From contig NC_133771.1 of NCBI RefSeq assembly GCF_003597395.2, forward strand, positions 61,152,814 through 61,216,813: DNA of 64,000 nt. Reading direction: 5' to 3'. The stretch is from Chelonoidis abingdonii. Lineage: Eukaryota; Chordata; Testudines; Testudinidae. The notes below the pieces were generated by a model. That model did not search any database. It was given only the letters and a program-made list of their open reading frames with translations, and was not told the DNA's origin. Position 1 is the first letter of the stretch, and every line of letters begins with the position of its first letter. This document shows, piece by piece, positions 46,900 through 57,322 of the stretch. The position numbers were made by a program, and so were the translations under genes.

Positions 46900-48360
46900 A
46901 AGCATTGCACCCACACAGATCATGAAGCTGTGCTAGCGTGCAACCGATTGTCTCAACCACCCCAGACGGATGAACGGGCATACCAGCTCCATTGACACAA
47001 TATGCTCACCAATTAGGAACCACCTACGAGTGTCTCTCTCCCAAGCTGCTGTAGTGAAGGGATCAAAACTGCTAAGATGGGTATATCCGCTTACATGTGC
47101 ATGGGCTTCTGTATCTGAGTACTCCAACAGATGGGAATATGCTTTGCATGGACTCCGTAGCTAAATGCGTAACTCGTCCCGAAACTATTCCATGCAACGC
47201 ACTGATTAGGCTTTGGAAAATGGCAGAGCCCAGTTCAGCTTTCAATAGACTTACAAGGGGTACTGCAAGTGGCTAGATGAACCCTTGCCAAAGTAAAGGT
47301 CCAGCCTTCATTACCTGCAGGGTGTATAATTTTAATGTGCATTCCTTTCAGGCTGGAAATCATCCCGCCACACTGTTCAAAGACTTGTAGATGGTCTACC
47401 TAGGCAGGATGGAGAATCGTTGCCTACCTCGATGATGTGCCATTTTTTGCGATTCTGGCAGAACGATACTGGAAAAGTCTTGAGCAGCATCAGGCGCCAG
47501 GACTCATACTGTTAAGGCTAAAAGTGTCAATAGGCCAAACAGAGGGATACCTAGGGACATCCAGTGGTCAAGGAACATATACCCCGCCTTAGCCAAGGTG
47601 AGATGTCTTATCAAAAGTGCTGTCCCAAAGTCAAAGAAAAGTCATATCCTTCTTAGGCTTGGTCCGAGTATTACAGGCGCATTTGTCACCCACACTCGCG
47701 TCAAATCGCTGCCCCCACTGACGAACACGACAAAAGACCCAAGTGCAGTAATAGTGAATAATCGTGTCAGAAGGCCTTTACCCAGTTAATGGCTACATCA
47801 ATGTCTGACCCTTGGCAAGGGCCCGGACTTTGCAAACCATTCCTAGTAACCAAGATGATCTGAAGCGTGGTAGGACAGTTTTAAGGCGGAATGGACCGGA
47901 TCAAAATCATCCTGTCTGTGTTTCTAGTCAAGAAACTGTCTGAGAGGGAAAGCACTGCGGTAATGCAGTTGGAAGAATGTGTGGCGATCGTGTAATTCCT
48001 GGTAAGCTAGGCCATCAAAGCTTATGGCAGTACATGAGGAAGCGTTGTCCAGCTACAACCGAACATGGCTTGCTAAAGTGCTTCATACTGCCAAGGGAAC
48101 AACAAAAACTTGCTTCGATGGAGTTTAGCTCTCCAGATTTAATTTGAAATTCAAACCACATTTCAGAGAGCTTCTAACAAAGTAGCTGATCAGCTCATCC
48201 CGTGAAATTTCCCAGAATCAACTAGTTAAAAATTGTCCTTAAAATGTGAAAAGTCTTGTAGTTACATAATTAGTATATATGTAAGGAGCATTTTTTTATA
48301 ATCTTTTATTCTAAAGTTCTAGAAGAAATCACCAGCCAGTGTGGTTCCACACTGTCTGAG
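46900..48360 (+). pseudogene. Gypsy RT-RNase H, plus strand, heavily frameshifted
   Basis: It matches the minus-strand copy at 44.3-45.1 kb in inverse orientation. RT words: 'GWRIVAYLDDVPFFAILAE' near 47410-47465 (Y-x-D-D kept), 'KSKKSHILLRLG' near 47630, and 'KAFTQLMATSMSDP' near 47770-47812 from the RT/RNase H linker. RNase H end words occur near 48100-48230. A purine tract at 48358-48369 leads into the LTR at 48370. Frame changes occur every few dozen bases, often single-base losses. Confidence 0.75.
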
Positions 48361-48369
48361 ATTTGGGGG

Positions 48370-49185
48370 TGTTCATAACAGATGGTTAAGGTTAATGTTC
48401 CTTTTACCTAAAGGGTAAGAAGCTCAGTAACCTGGCTGACACCTGACCAGAGGACCAAAGGGGACAAGATACTTCAAATCTTGTGGACGAAGTCTTTTTT
48501 GTGCTGTTTGTCTGTTTGTATGTGTTCCGCTCTTGGGCTGAGAGGACCAGACATCACCAGGCTTCTCCAATCTTTCTGAATCAGTCTCTCACTTTCAAAA
48601 TATGTAAGTAATAGCCAGCAAGCGGAATTAGTCTTATGTTTTTTCTTAACTTGTAAATGTGTCTTTTTGCTGGAAGGATTTTACCTCGTTTGCTGTAACT
48701 TGAATCAGGCTGGAAGGGGAAAGTCCCTCTAGTTCTAATATGCAAATCTACATACGCCGGAAAGCTTTCCTCAGAGATAATTTTTACTTTCTTTCTTTAA
48801 TTAAAAGCTTCTTTTAAGAACCTGATTGATTTTTCCTTGTATAATCCAAGATTGAGTCTGAACTCACAGGATTGGTGGGGGAAAGGAGGGGGATGTTTAA
48901 TTCCTTTGTTTTAGATCCAAGAGTTTGGATTCGTGTAAGCCTCTCAAGGCACCAGGAGGGGAGAGTCTGGGGAAAGAGGGGATGGTTAATTCTCTTGTTT
49001 AAGACCAAGGGATTTGTGTCTTGGCGTTCCCCAGGGAAGGTTTGGATGGGAACAGAAGATGTCCAGACACAGACTCTGACTGGTGGCAGCATACCAATTT
49101 AAGCTAGGTATTAAGCTTAAAAGTGATCGTCACGGTCCCCACTCTTGAATCCTAAAGTTCCAAGAGTGGCGGAAAAACCTTGACA
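48370..49185 (+). repeat. Gypsy LTR, plus orientation, deletion-rich
   Basis: It begins TGTTCATAACAGATGG and ends ACCTTGACA, the reverse complement of the 43419 family. It is 816 bp against 879; the shortfall is many one- to few-base losses, often in homopolymers. It joins a pol 3' end on the left to a gag on the right, so one LTR serves two partial plus-strand elements. Confidence 0.85.
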
Positions 49186-49599
49186 ATTGTGAGAGTGTTG
49201 GGATTTCTAGGTTCCAAAACCAGTAGGATTTTTTTTTCTCTCGTTTCTAGCTGCTTGGAAAGCAGCCTGAGGCAGAGGTGTTAAGTTTTTTAACAAGGGT
49301 CTTTGTAAGAGGAGGCTTCAAGCTGTGAGCCAGCGACAGCCAGAAAAGGCATTTACAAGTTGAATTGTTTTTTTTCTTTTTTTTTCTACCTCTCAGTATA
49401 TAGCTAGTTAGAAAAATCTTGTAAAACAAGCAGCCTGAGCTGCAGAGGTAGTGTGGCCAGCACCAAGAAAGCAGAAAATGAGTTGCCAGAAAGCAGTTAA
49501 ACAGAAATGGCAAGGCTGGAAGCAGATGAGAAGCCCCAAAGAGGCTGCCTACAGGAGAGCATAAGGATGAAAGAAAAAGACTGGAGACGAAACAAAAAG

Positions 49600-50780
49600 A
49601 GATAGAGATAAAAAAAAGAGATGGCAGAAGGGAAGAGAGAGAGAAACAGAACTGGAGTTAGCATAGGCTTAAGCAGATGAGACCAGCCAACCCTAACAAC
49701 CCTTCTCCAGGTGACTGTTTCCCATCCCAGAAAATTCCCACCTACAGGGGCGGTGATGATACTGAGGCCTTAGAAATTTGGAAAGGGTGTCTGCCTTGGG
49801 TACAACATCTGTACGGACCAGTACATGATAGAGCTGAGGCCACAGCTCAGTGGACCCCTTAGCAGAGATGGCGGCTGAAATGCCTAGGGAAAACATGAAC
49901 GATTATAACTTTTCAAACCAAGGCCAGAATCAGAATGGGGCTAACCCCTGAGCATGTCCGTTTGGCAGTTCAAGAGCCTAAGGTGGAAACCAGATGTGTA
50001 GTCCATTTCCGACACGCCTACGACTTGAAAGAATTGGATGCCCTGGATATCAGGAGCAAATGCTAACAATCTCTGACCAGAGCTGTCCTTCCCTAAAGCA
50101 AATAGGAGCAGTTCATAGAGGTGTTCCATAGGAAATAGGAAGGTACATCCTAGATGGGAAGCCCAAAACTGTAACCGAGGTGGGGGAGATTGGAGGCCAA
50201 ATGGGTGGAAGTGGCAGACAAGAAAAAAATACTAGCAAGGGGAGCGAATATCAGAGGAGAACAAACCAAAATAAACCCTATCACCGGGGCAACACAAAAC
50301 CCCCACCAAATGCTCAAGGAAAGCCCCAGACACCCTATTGTTCCACCTCACCAGTCTCCCAGCACCCACCTCGGCCCAGGGACCAAGTCAGTTGGGAGAT
50401 GCTTTAAATGTAATGAACTGGGACATATAAAGGCCAACGCCCCAAAAAACCCAACCAAGTGCAGTTCATTACACCACAATACCACCAAAGATCCCCAGGC
50501 CCAGATTGCCTCTCAAATACCCTCGGAGTGAAGGAACTTGAGAGTGGCGGAAAGAAGGTTATCGCGTGGAGAGACACGGAGGCACAGTGTTAGCTATCCA
50601 TCAATCCTTAGTGAACTCCAAATCATCAACCAGAGGCCCAAGTGACAATTCCATTCATGTCAAAATCTTTAAACTTGCCTAACAGCTGAATTGCCTGTCC
50701 AGTACAAGGCTGGTCACTGAGATTGGTCGGTGTTGTTGGCGCTTCCCAAACTAAATGGGCGTTAGCTTTTCCAGGTATCT
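49600..50780 (+). pseudogene. Gypsy gag with broken zinc knuckle
   Basis: After a polar lead (49.19-49.65 kb) the frame reads 'NNPSPGDCFPSQKIPTYRGG' (about 49698-49757), then in other frames 'LRPQLSGP'-like and 'HFRHAYDLKELDALDI' (about 50002-50050), a basic 'KKKILARGANIRGEQTK' region, and the knuckle CFKCNELGHIKANAP (50400-50444), whose last cysteine is alanine. Gag proteins form the particle that packages element RNA. Sequence continues toward a protease-like region but is lost at the DIRS boundary near 50790. Confidence 0.75.
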
Positions 50781-50798
50781 CTCTCTTCTTGGAATGGA

Positions 50799-50884
50799 TA
50801 TGAACAGCACATCTTGAAGAACAACAGTTACAAAGGTGAGTAACCGTCTTTTCTTCTTCGAGTGCTTGCTCATATCAATTCCAG
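50799..50884. repeat. Imperfect inverted repeat at the DIRS 3' side
   Basis: 'ggaatggatatgaacagcac' ... 'cttgaagaacaacagttac' is mirrored after a short spacer by 'gtaaccgtcttttcttcttc' ... 'gtgcttgctcatatcaattcc'. The arms are about 40 bases. DIRS elements carry unusual terminal and internal complementary repeats; this lies just beyond the recombinase gene, at the border with gypsy gag. Confidence 0.65.
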
Positions 50885-50906
50885 TTAGGTGATTCCCAAG
50901 CCTTAC

Positions 50907-51967
50907 CTAGGCGGTGGGGTCAGAGTGAGACGTTGCAGAATTTAAGACCATGGAGCCAAAGACGACATCGTCTCTGGACTGCTGGACCAATGCGTAGTGT
51001 GATGCAAAGGTGTGGATGGAAGACCAGGTAGCCACGTGACATATTTCCTGGCCAGGAACATGGGCAAGGAAAGTGGCAGATGAGGCTTGAGCCATAGTAG
51101 AATAGGCGGTGAGATGGCCAGTCGGAATGTGAGCCAAATCATAGCATGTCCGGATACAGGATGTCACCCAAGATGAAATCCGTTGTGAAGAGACTGGCAT
51201 ACCCTTCAAGCACTCTGCGACAGCTACAAAGAGCTGAGGTGAACGTCTGAAGGGTTTGATCCTCTCAATATAAAAGGCGAGAGCCCTGCAGACATCCAAA
51301 GTATGCAGCTGTTGTTCCTGACGCGATGAGTGGGGCTTCGGGAAAAAGACTGGTAGGAAGATGTCTTGATTAACGTGGAAGGCAGAGACCACCTTAGGGA
51401 GGAATGCCAGGTGCGGTCGCAGCTGTACCTTATCCTTGTGGAATACCGTGTACGCGGGATCCACAGTCAAAGCTCGAAGTTCCGAGACTCATCTAGCCGT
51501 GGTGATAGCAATGAGGAAGTCTGTCTTCCAGAAGAGGTACAGCAGTGAGCATGTGGCTAAAGGCTCAAACGGGGGACCCATAAACCTAGCTAACACCAGG
51601 TTTAGATCCCAGGTAGGGGTCGGGCGCTTGACCTGAGGGTACAGCCGCTCCAAGCCTTTGAGGAATCTGGAAACTATGGGGTAAGAAAAGATCGAACTGC
51701 CAGTTTTCCCAGAGTGGAAGGCAGAAATAGCTGCAAGATGCACCCTTATAGATGAGATTGCCAGGCCCTGCTCCTTGAGGGACCATAAATAGTACAAGAT
51801 AATGGGGACCGATACACCTTCAGGGATAGAGTTATGCTGAGTGCACCAGTGGGAGAAGCACTTCCACTTGGCAAGATATGTCGTCCGCGTGAAAGGCTTT
51901 CTGCTTCCCAGCAGCACCTTTTATACTGTACTGTCAACTCAGATTGACTCAACCAGACAGCAGCCAT
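50907..51967 (-). pseudogene. DIRS tyrosine recombinase
   Basis: One minus-strand frame spans 51917-50907. The N-terminal part reads 'KPFTRTTYLAKWKCFSHWC', a SAM-like DNA-binding region. In box I, 'LIAITTAR*VSELRAL' (about 51512-51466), a TGA stands exactly where the catalytic arginine precedes VSEL (CGA to TGA is one transition). In box II, 'AYSTMAQASS' (about 51110-51081) has Y and M where H-x-x-R is expected. The nucleophile region 'TWSSIHTFASHY' is kept. Tyrosine recombinase inserts DIRS circles without target duplication. This copy is inactive. Confidence 0.8.
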
Positions 51968-53629
51968 GCTGTCAGATGAAGGGACTGCAGGTCCGAGTGG
52001 TGAAGCCTGCCAAAGTCCTGTGTTATCAGGTTCAGGCAGAGTGGCAAGGAGATCGGGTCTGCCATAGAGAGGTCAAGCAACAGGGTGTACCAATGCTGTC
52101 TTGGCCATGCCGGAGCGATCAGGATTAGTTGGGCTCTGTCCCTGCGGAGCTTGAGTAGGACTCTGTGGTTGAGAGGAAAGGGTGGGAAGGCATAAAATAG
52201 GTGCCCCTTCCAAGAAATTAGGAATGCGTCCAAGAGGGAGCCCGGGGAGCGACCTTGCAGGGAGCAGAACACCTGGCATTTTCTGTTCTCTCGGGAGGCA
52301 AAGAGGTCTATGTGGGGAAACCCCCACTTCTGGAAGACAGAATGGAGAATGTCCGGATGGATAGACCACTCGTGAGATAGGAAGGATCTGCTCAGTTGAT
52401 CTGCCAGAGTGTTCCGGACTCCTGGGAGAAAGGACACTACCAGGTCTATTGAGTGGGCTATGCAAAAGTCCCATCGTTGTATCGCCACTCGACAAAGGGG
52501 GGAGGATCATGTCCCTCCCTACTTGTTTATGTAATATATGGCCGTTGTGTTGTCTGTGAACACTGCAACACAGCGACCCTGTAGATGGCGCTGGAACGCT
52601 TGGCATGCCAGTCGGACTGCTCTCAGTTCTCGGACATTTATGTGTAACGCCAACTCCTGAGATGACCAAAGGCCTTGAGTGTGTAGGTGCCCTAGGTGAG
52701 CACCCCAGCCGAGAGATGACGCATCCATTGTTAGGGACACAGAGAGCTGTGGTGGATGGAACGGCAGACCTGCACACACCAGGGACGATGTCAGCCACCA
52801 GTCGAGGGAGCCAAGGATGCTCGGTGGAATTGTGAGTACAATATCTATGGGGTCTCTGCCTGGACGGTAGGCTGAGGTGAGCCAAGTTTGAAGGGGACGC
52901 ATTCGCAGTCTGGCGTGCTTTGTCACGAATGTGCATGCAGCCTTGTGACTGAGGAGGCCAAGGAAAGTGCGAGCTGAGGTTGTCGGGAAGCTTTGAAGTC
53001 TTTGTATAAGTGAGACTATTGCCTGAAAACGAGGTAGAGGCAAACTGGCCATTGCAAGATTGGAGTCCAGAGTGGCCCCGATGCACTCTATCCTTTGCGT
53101 AGGCACTAGAGTAGATTTTTCCAAATTGATTATCAGGCCTAGATGCATGAATAGGTCCTTGATGATGCTCACATGACTGGTGACTTGTGCCTCAGAGGTC
53201 CCTCGAATAAGCCAGTCATCGAGGTAAGGGAAGACATGTATTCGACAATGACGGAGGGAGGCGGCGACTACCACTATACACTTTGTGAATACCCGAGAAG
53301 CTGTGAAGAGGCCAAAGGGAAGGACCTTAAACTGATAGTGTTGATGATTCACCACAAAGCGTAGATACCGTCTGTGCGGAGGGTAAATTGCAATGTGGTA
53401 AAATGCAATGTCCTTCATATCGAAAGCGGTGTACCAATCTCCGGGATCCAGGGAAGGGATGATGATCCCCAGGGATACCATGCGGAACTTGAACTTTTTC
53501 ATGAATTTATTCAGTCCTCACAGGTCTAGGATAGGCCGGAGGCCTCCTTTCACTTTGGGGATTAGGAAATATCGGGAATAAAACCCCTTGCCCCTTAATT
53601 CCTTCGGTACCTCCTCTATAGTTCCCATT
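51949..53629 (-). pseudogene. DIRS reverse transcriptase and RNase H
   Basis: A single minus-strand frame from 53502 to 51949 has two nonsense codons near 52516 and 52507. RT: 'SLDPGDWYTAFDMKDIAFYH', 'HQHYQFKVLPFGLFTASRVF' and 'FPYLDDWLIRG' (about 53233-53200; catalytic DD intact). RNase H: 'LTMDASSLGWGAHLG' (about 52735), 'NVRELRAVRLA' and 'VFTDNTTAIYYINK' (ending 52519). A frame with the RNase H end and 'VRNTLADQLSR' follows. Upstream of 53502, a frame with 'FPNPQSERRPPAYP' reaches 53629, where it stops at the gypsy LTR. An overlapping 337-residue frame (53086-52073) has no motif. Confidence 0.88.
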
Positions 53630-53939
53630 GACACATTTACAAGTTAAGAAAACAAACATAAGACTAATCCAGCTTGCCTGGCTATTACTTACTATTTTGA
53701 AACCTGAGAGACTGATTCAGAAAGATTTGGAGAACCTGGAATGATGTCCCGTTCCTCTCAGTCCCGAGAGCGAACAACCAACAACAACAAACAGCACAAA
53801 CAAAGACTTGTCTCCAACAAGATTTGAAAGTATCTTGTCCCCCTCTTGGTCCTCTGGTCAGGTGTCAGCCAGGTTTACTGAGCTTCTTAACCCTTTAGAG
53901 GTAAAAGAGACATTAACCCTTAACCATCTGTTTATGATA
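53630..53939 (-). repeat. Partial outer gypsy LTR
   Basis: It is 310 bp identical to 43988-44297 except for one internal base and the terminal C-to-T. It holds the 5' end of the minus-strand 5' LTR. The rest of the LTR and the internal leader are missing; DIRS RT sequence abuts it at 53629. Confidence 0.85.
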
Positions 53940-53977
53940 GTATGTTTCACAGTAATATATTGCTTTTGTCTCCCTAG

Positions 53978-54480
53978 AAATGACTGTGGAAGACCCACCT
54001 CGCACTGTAGCAGACCATCTGCGATGCATAAGAAAATGACCAAGATGCACTAGGGCAGACATGTTTCATGAAGTGATTCTGCACTCCCAACCAGAGACAC
54101 ATGATAAAAGTAAATGGAGAGAAACCATGACAAAGTGGAAATAGGGAGAGAACTGAGACTGAAAAGAGAATAATGCTTTCCATAGGGAAGCCATGGAGAC
54201 ACTAATCAATGTTCTGGAGCGTCAGACAGATCTGTTGCATTCTTTCATTACATCGCAGAGTGCCCTGATTTGTGCCCACCTCGCATTGCAGCAAGTGCAG
54301 AATTCTTTCTCATGCACTCCCAAAACTCCCACTACACATTCTTATAGGCTCACTGCAAATTTTTTCATTCCTCAACAATTCACACCCACAGCTTGTCAAG
54401 CTACAGCTGGAATTATACACAGCTGTGAGGTATAAATGCCCCCCACCCTGTTCACCACCATCACTCAGGATTAATATATA
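53978..54480 (+). pseudogene. Harbinger accessory protein, exon 2
   Basis: A polypyrimidine tract and acceptor 'ttttgtctccctag' end at 53977. Joined to exon 1 the split codon gives E, then 'MTVEDPPRTVADHLRCIRK', after which frames shift ('KMHXGRHV', 'ERQTDLLHSFITSQSALIC'). The C-terminal part of these proteins is a helical region thought to contact transposase. The intron would be about 290 bp without the inserted element. Confidence 0.6.
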
Positions 54481-54713
54481 TGCATGTGGTGTTTTCTCTG
54501 TTTAAAAAAAAAAAGCACAAATTTTTCAAAAAGAAGCAAGCTTTATCTGTGTTCCCATTTCTGTACATGTCATCACAGCTACAAGTCAACTAGCACTTCA
54601 TCTTCACTAAAATTGCATACAGAACCACCATGTAGCACAGCACATGCTGTTAACATCTCCTTTCCCAAGCACAGCAGCAAAATTTAATGATTTTCATTTT
54701 CAAACTTTTCCCT

Positions 54714-55676
54714 CTAAGCATCCTGGATCCTAATTGCCACATGTTGTGCCCCTCTAATAGTTCTGGTATCTGGCTGCTGAAACTCAGAAGCCAGGCGTTT
54801 GGCCTCCACACTCCAAGTATGAGTAAACCTTTCACCCTTCCCCTCACAAATGTTATGTAAAGTACAGCACACCACAACACCCATGGGAATATTTTCCTCA
54901 TTCATTTCCAGTCTACTCTACAAACATCTCCAGCGTGCTTTCAAATGGCCAAATGCACATTCAACAGCCATTTTTGCACCTACTCAGCCTGCTGTTGAAA
55001 TGTTCCTTACTGACATCTAGGTTTCCAGTGTATGGCTTCATAAGCCATGGCATCAATGGGTTACGTGGGTCTCCCAGGATCACAGTGGGCATTTCCACTT
55101 CCCCAATGGTGATCGGCTGGTCTGGAAAGAAAGTCCCCACTTGCAGCTTTCTGTACAGGTCAGTGTTTCTAAAGATGTGTGCATCATGCACCTTTCTGGA
55201 TCATCCAGCATTAATATCAGTGAAATGCCCATGGTGATCCACTAGTGCCTGCAAAACCATAGAGAAGTACCCCTTGTGATTTATATACTCGGTGCCAAGG
55301 TGACCAGGGGCAACAGTATGTATGTACGTACCATCTATCACTTCACCACAGTTAGGGAAGCCCATTTCTGCAAAGCTATCCAAAATGTCATGCATATTAC
55401 CAAGAGTCATTGTCTTGCTCAGTAGGATGTGATTAATGGCCTTGCACACCTGAGTTGCCACGGCACCAACAGTTGACTCCACTCCAAACTGGTTCGCAAC
55501 TGACCGGTAGCTGTCTGGAGTCACCAGCTTCCACAATGTGATTGCCACGCACTTCTCTACAGTGAGTGTTGCTCTCAGTCTGGTGTCCTTGAGACACAGG
55601 TCTGGGGAAATCTCAGCTCACAGTTCCATGAAGGTGGGTCTCCACATCCAAAAGTTTTGAAGCCACGGGTTGTTAT
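54714..55676 (-). pseudogene. PIF/Harbinger DDE transposase
   Basis: On minus: 'AITLWKLVTPDSYRSVANQF' (from 55548) is the N-terminal helix-turn-helix region; 'VIDGTYIHTVAPGHLG' (about 55340) carries the first catalytic D; 'HKGYFSMVLQALVDHHGHFT' follows; then 'VILGDPRNPLMPWLMKPYTG' (about 55085) carries the second D; and 'MAVECAFGHLKARWRCL' (about 54955-54905, shifted frame) the third catalytic E. 'VVVCCTLHNICEGKGERF' closes the domain. The enzyme cuts and pastes Harbinger DNA at TWA targets. At least two frameshifts inactivate it; all three acidic residues appear retained. Confidence 0.88.
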
Positions 55677-55744
55677 CCCAGACTGTTCCTGATAGCTTGT
55701 ACTGATCTTGTGGTGATCTTCCAGAAAATACCATCCTGGCCACT

Positions 55745-56412
55745 ATGGATGTAGAAACCCTCTACATCAACATTCCACACAAAGATGGACTACAAGCTAT
55801 CAGGAACAGTATCCCCAGTAATGTCACAGCTAACCTGGTGGCTGAACTTTGTGACTTTATCCTCATCCACAGGTATTTCACATTTGGGAACAATATGTAC
55901 CTTCAAGTCAGTGGCACTGCTATGGGTACCCGCATCGCCCCACAATATGCCAACATTTTTATGGCTGACTTAGAACAATACTTCCTTAGCTCTCATCCCC
56001 TAACGCTCCTACTCTACTTGTGCTACATTGATAACATCTTCATCATCATGGAAAAGAAGCCCTTGAGGAATTCCACCATGATTTCAATAATTTCCATCCC
56101 ACCATCAACCTAAGCCAAGATCAATCCACACAAGTGGTCCATTTCCTGGACACTACAGTGCTAATAAATGATGGTCACATAAACACCACCCTATACAGGA
56201 AACCTACTGATTGCTACACTTACCTACATGTCTCCAGCTTCCATCCAGGACACACCACACGATCCATTGTCTACAGCCAAACTTTAAGATACAACCGTAT
56301 TTGCTCCATTCCCTCAGACAGAGACAAGCACCTACAAGATCTCTATCAAGCATTCTTAAAACTACAATACCCACCTGCTGAAGTGAAAAAACAGATTGAC
56401 AGAGCCAGATGA
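55745..56412 (+). pseudogene. PLE reverse transcriptase
   Basis: 'DVETLYINIPHKDGLQAIRN' starts the palm with the first catalytic D; 'VSGTAMGTRIAPQYANIFMA' is the next block; 'LCYIDNIFIIME' (about 56018-56053) is the Y-x-D-D block with the second D changed to N. A frameshift near 56085 moves to 'VHFLDTTVLINDGHINTTLY' and 'KPTDCYTYLHVSSFHP', the thumb/connector blocks, ending at a stop at 56412. The D-to-N change alone should disable it. Confidence 0.85.
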
Positions 56413-56565
56413 GTACCCAGAAGTCACCTCCTACAAGACAAGCCCAATAAAGAAAATAACAGAACACCGCTAGCTGTCACCTTCAGCCCCCAACTAAAAC
56501 CTCTCCAGTGCATCATCAAAGATCTACAACCTATCCTGAAAGATGATCCTTCACTCTCACAGATC

Positions 56566-57035
56566 TTGGGAGACAGACCTGTCCTTGCTTACAGACAACT
56601 CCCCAACCTGAAGCAAATACTCACCAGCAACCACACACCACTGAACAAAAACACTAACCCAGGAACCTATCCTTGCAACAAAGCCCGACACCAAATCTGC
56701 CCACATATCTATTCAAGTGACATCATCATAGGACCTAATCACATCAACCATGTCATCAGGGGCTCATTCACCTGCTCATTTGATATATGCCATTATGTGC
56801 CAGCAATGCCTCTCTGCCATGTACATTGGCCAAACTGGACAGTCTCTACGCAAAAGAATAAATGGACACAAATCTGACATCAGGAATGGAATCATAACAC
56901 TTCAAAAACCAGTAGGAGAACACTTTAACCTGTCTGACATTCAATGACAGACCTGCAAGGTGGCAATTTTGCAACAGAAAAGCTTCAAAAACAGACTCAA
57001 CAAGAAACTGCTGAACTTGAATTGATATGCAAACT
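56566..57035 (+). pseudogene. PLE GIY-YIG endonuclease
   Basis: Linker residues 'PCNKARHQICPHI' (about 56671-56709) include the Cys-rich motif that precedes the endonuclease in PLEs. After a frame change, 'IYAIMCQQCLSAMYIGQTGQ' then 'SLRKRINGHKSDIRN' (about 56778-56880) is the GIY-YIG nuclease, with the YIG and catalytic R kept. A C-terminal tail runs to 57035. The domain nicks target DNA to prime reverse transcription. Confidence 0.85.
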
Positions 57036-57280
57036 AGATACAATCAACTTAGGCTTTGAATAGGGACTGGGAATGGCTGAGCCATTACAAACATTGAATC
57101 TATCTCCTTATGTAAGTATTCTCACACTTCTTATCAAACTGTCTGTACTGGGCTATCTTGATTATCACTTCAAAAGTTTTTTCTCTTACTTAATTGGCCT
57201 CTCAGAATTGGTAAGACAACTCCCACCTTTTCATGCTCTCTGTATGTGTATATATATCTCCTCAATATATGTTCATTCTA

Positions 57281-57322
57281 TGCATCCAAAGAAGTGGGCT
57301 GTAGCTCATGAAAGCTGATGCT
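57281..57322 (+). ncRNA. Degenerate hammerhead-like segment at the PLE 3' end
   Basis: The order CCAAAGA, stem GTGGGCT/AGCTCAT, GAAA, then GC-TGAT-GC corresponds to the motif at 12631. The first core string is mutated at two sites, so activity is unlikely. Confidence 0.35.

Larger units (their letters stand above)
43414..53944 (-). mobile_element. 10.5-kb composite insertion bounded by gypsy LTR ends
   Basis: Perfect 5-bp duplications GTATG (43414-43418 and 53940-53944) flank LTR termini TGTCAAGG (43419) and TTTATGATA (53939, one change from TGACA). The outer LTRs both read on the minus strand, as expected of one element. The inside is not one element: minus-strand pol pieces (44.3-45.1 kb), plus-strand pol, LTR and gag (46.9-50.8 kb), and a minus-strand DIRS (50.8-53.6 kb). 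The shared 310 bp of the two outer LTRs differ at only two positions. It lies within the Harbinger accessory gene intron. Confidence 0.75.
42253..55676. mobile_element. PIF/Harbinger DNA transposon with a nested insertion
   Basis: The left end CTTAGGCCATGTCTACATT follows the PLE foldback directly. The element carries the two convergent genes of vertebrate Harbingers: a Myb/SANT-like accessory gene on + (exons at 42631 and 53978) and a DDE transposase on - (55676-54714). Its own content is about 2.9 kb; the remaining 10.5 kb is the insertion between the GTATG duplications. The right end is not found; a PLE begins at about 55677 within or beside the transposase 5' region, so the element is truncated there. 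Confidence 0.75.

Noticed and set aside
52073..53086. 337-residue minus-strand open frame, among the longest in the window
   Set aside because: It overlaps the DIRS RT/RNase H frame in another phase; the RT motifs lie in the other frame and this one has none.
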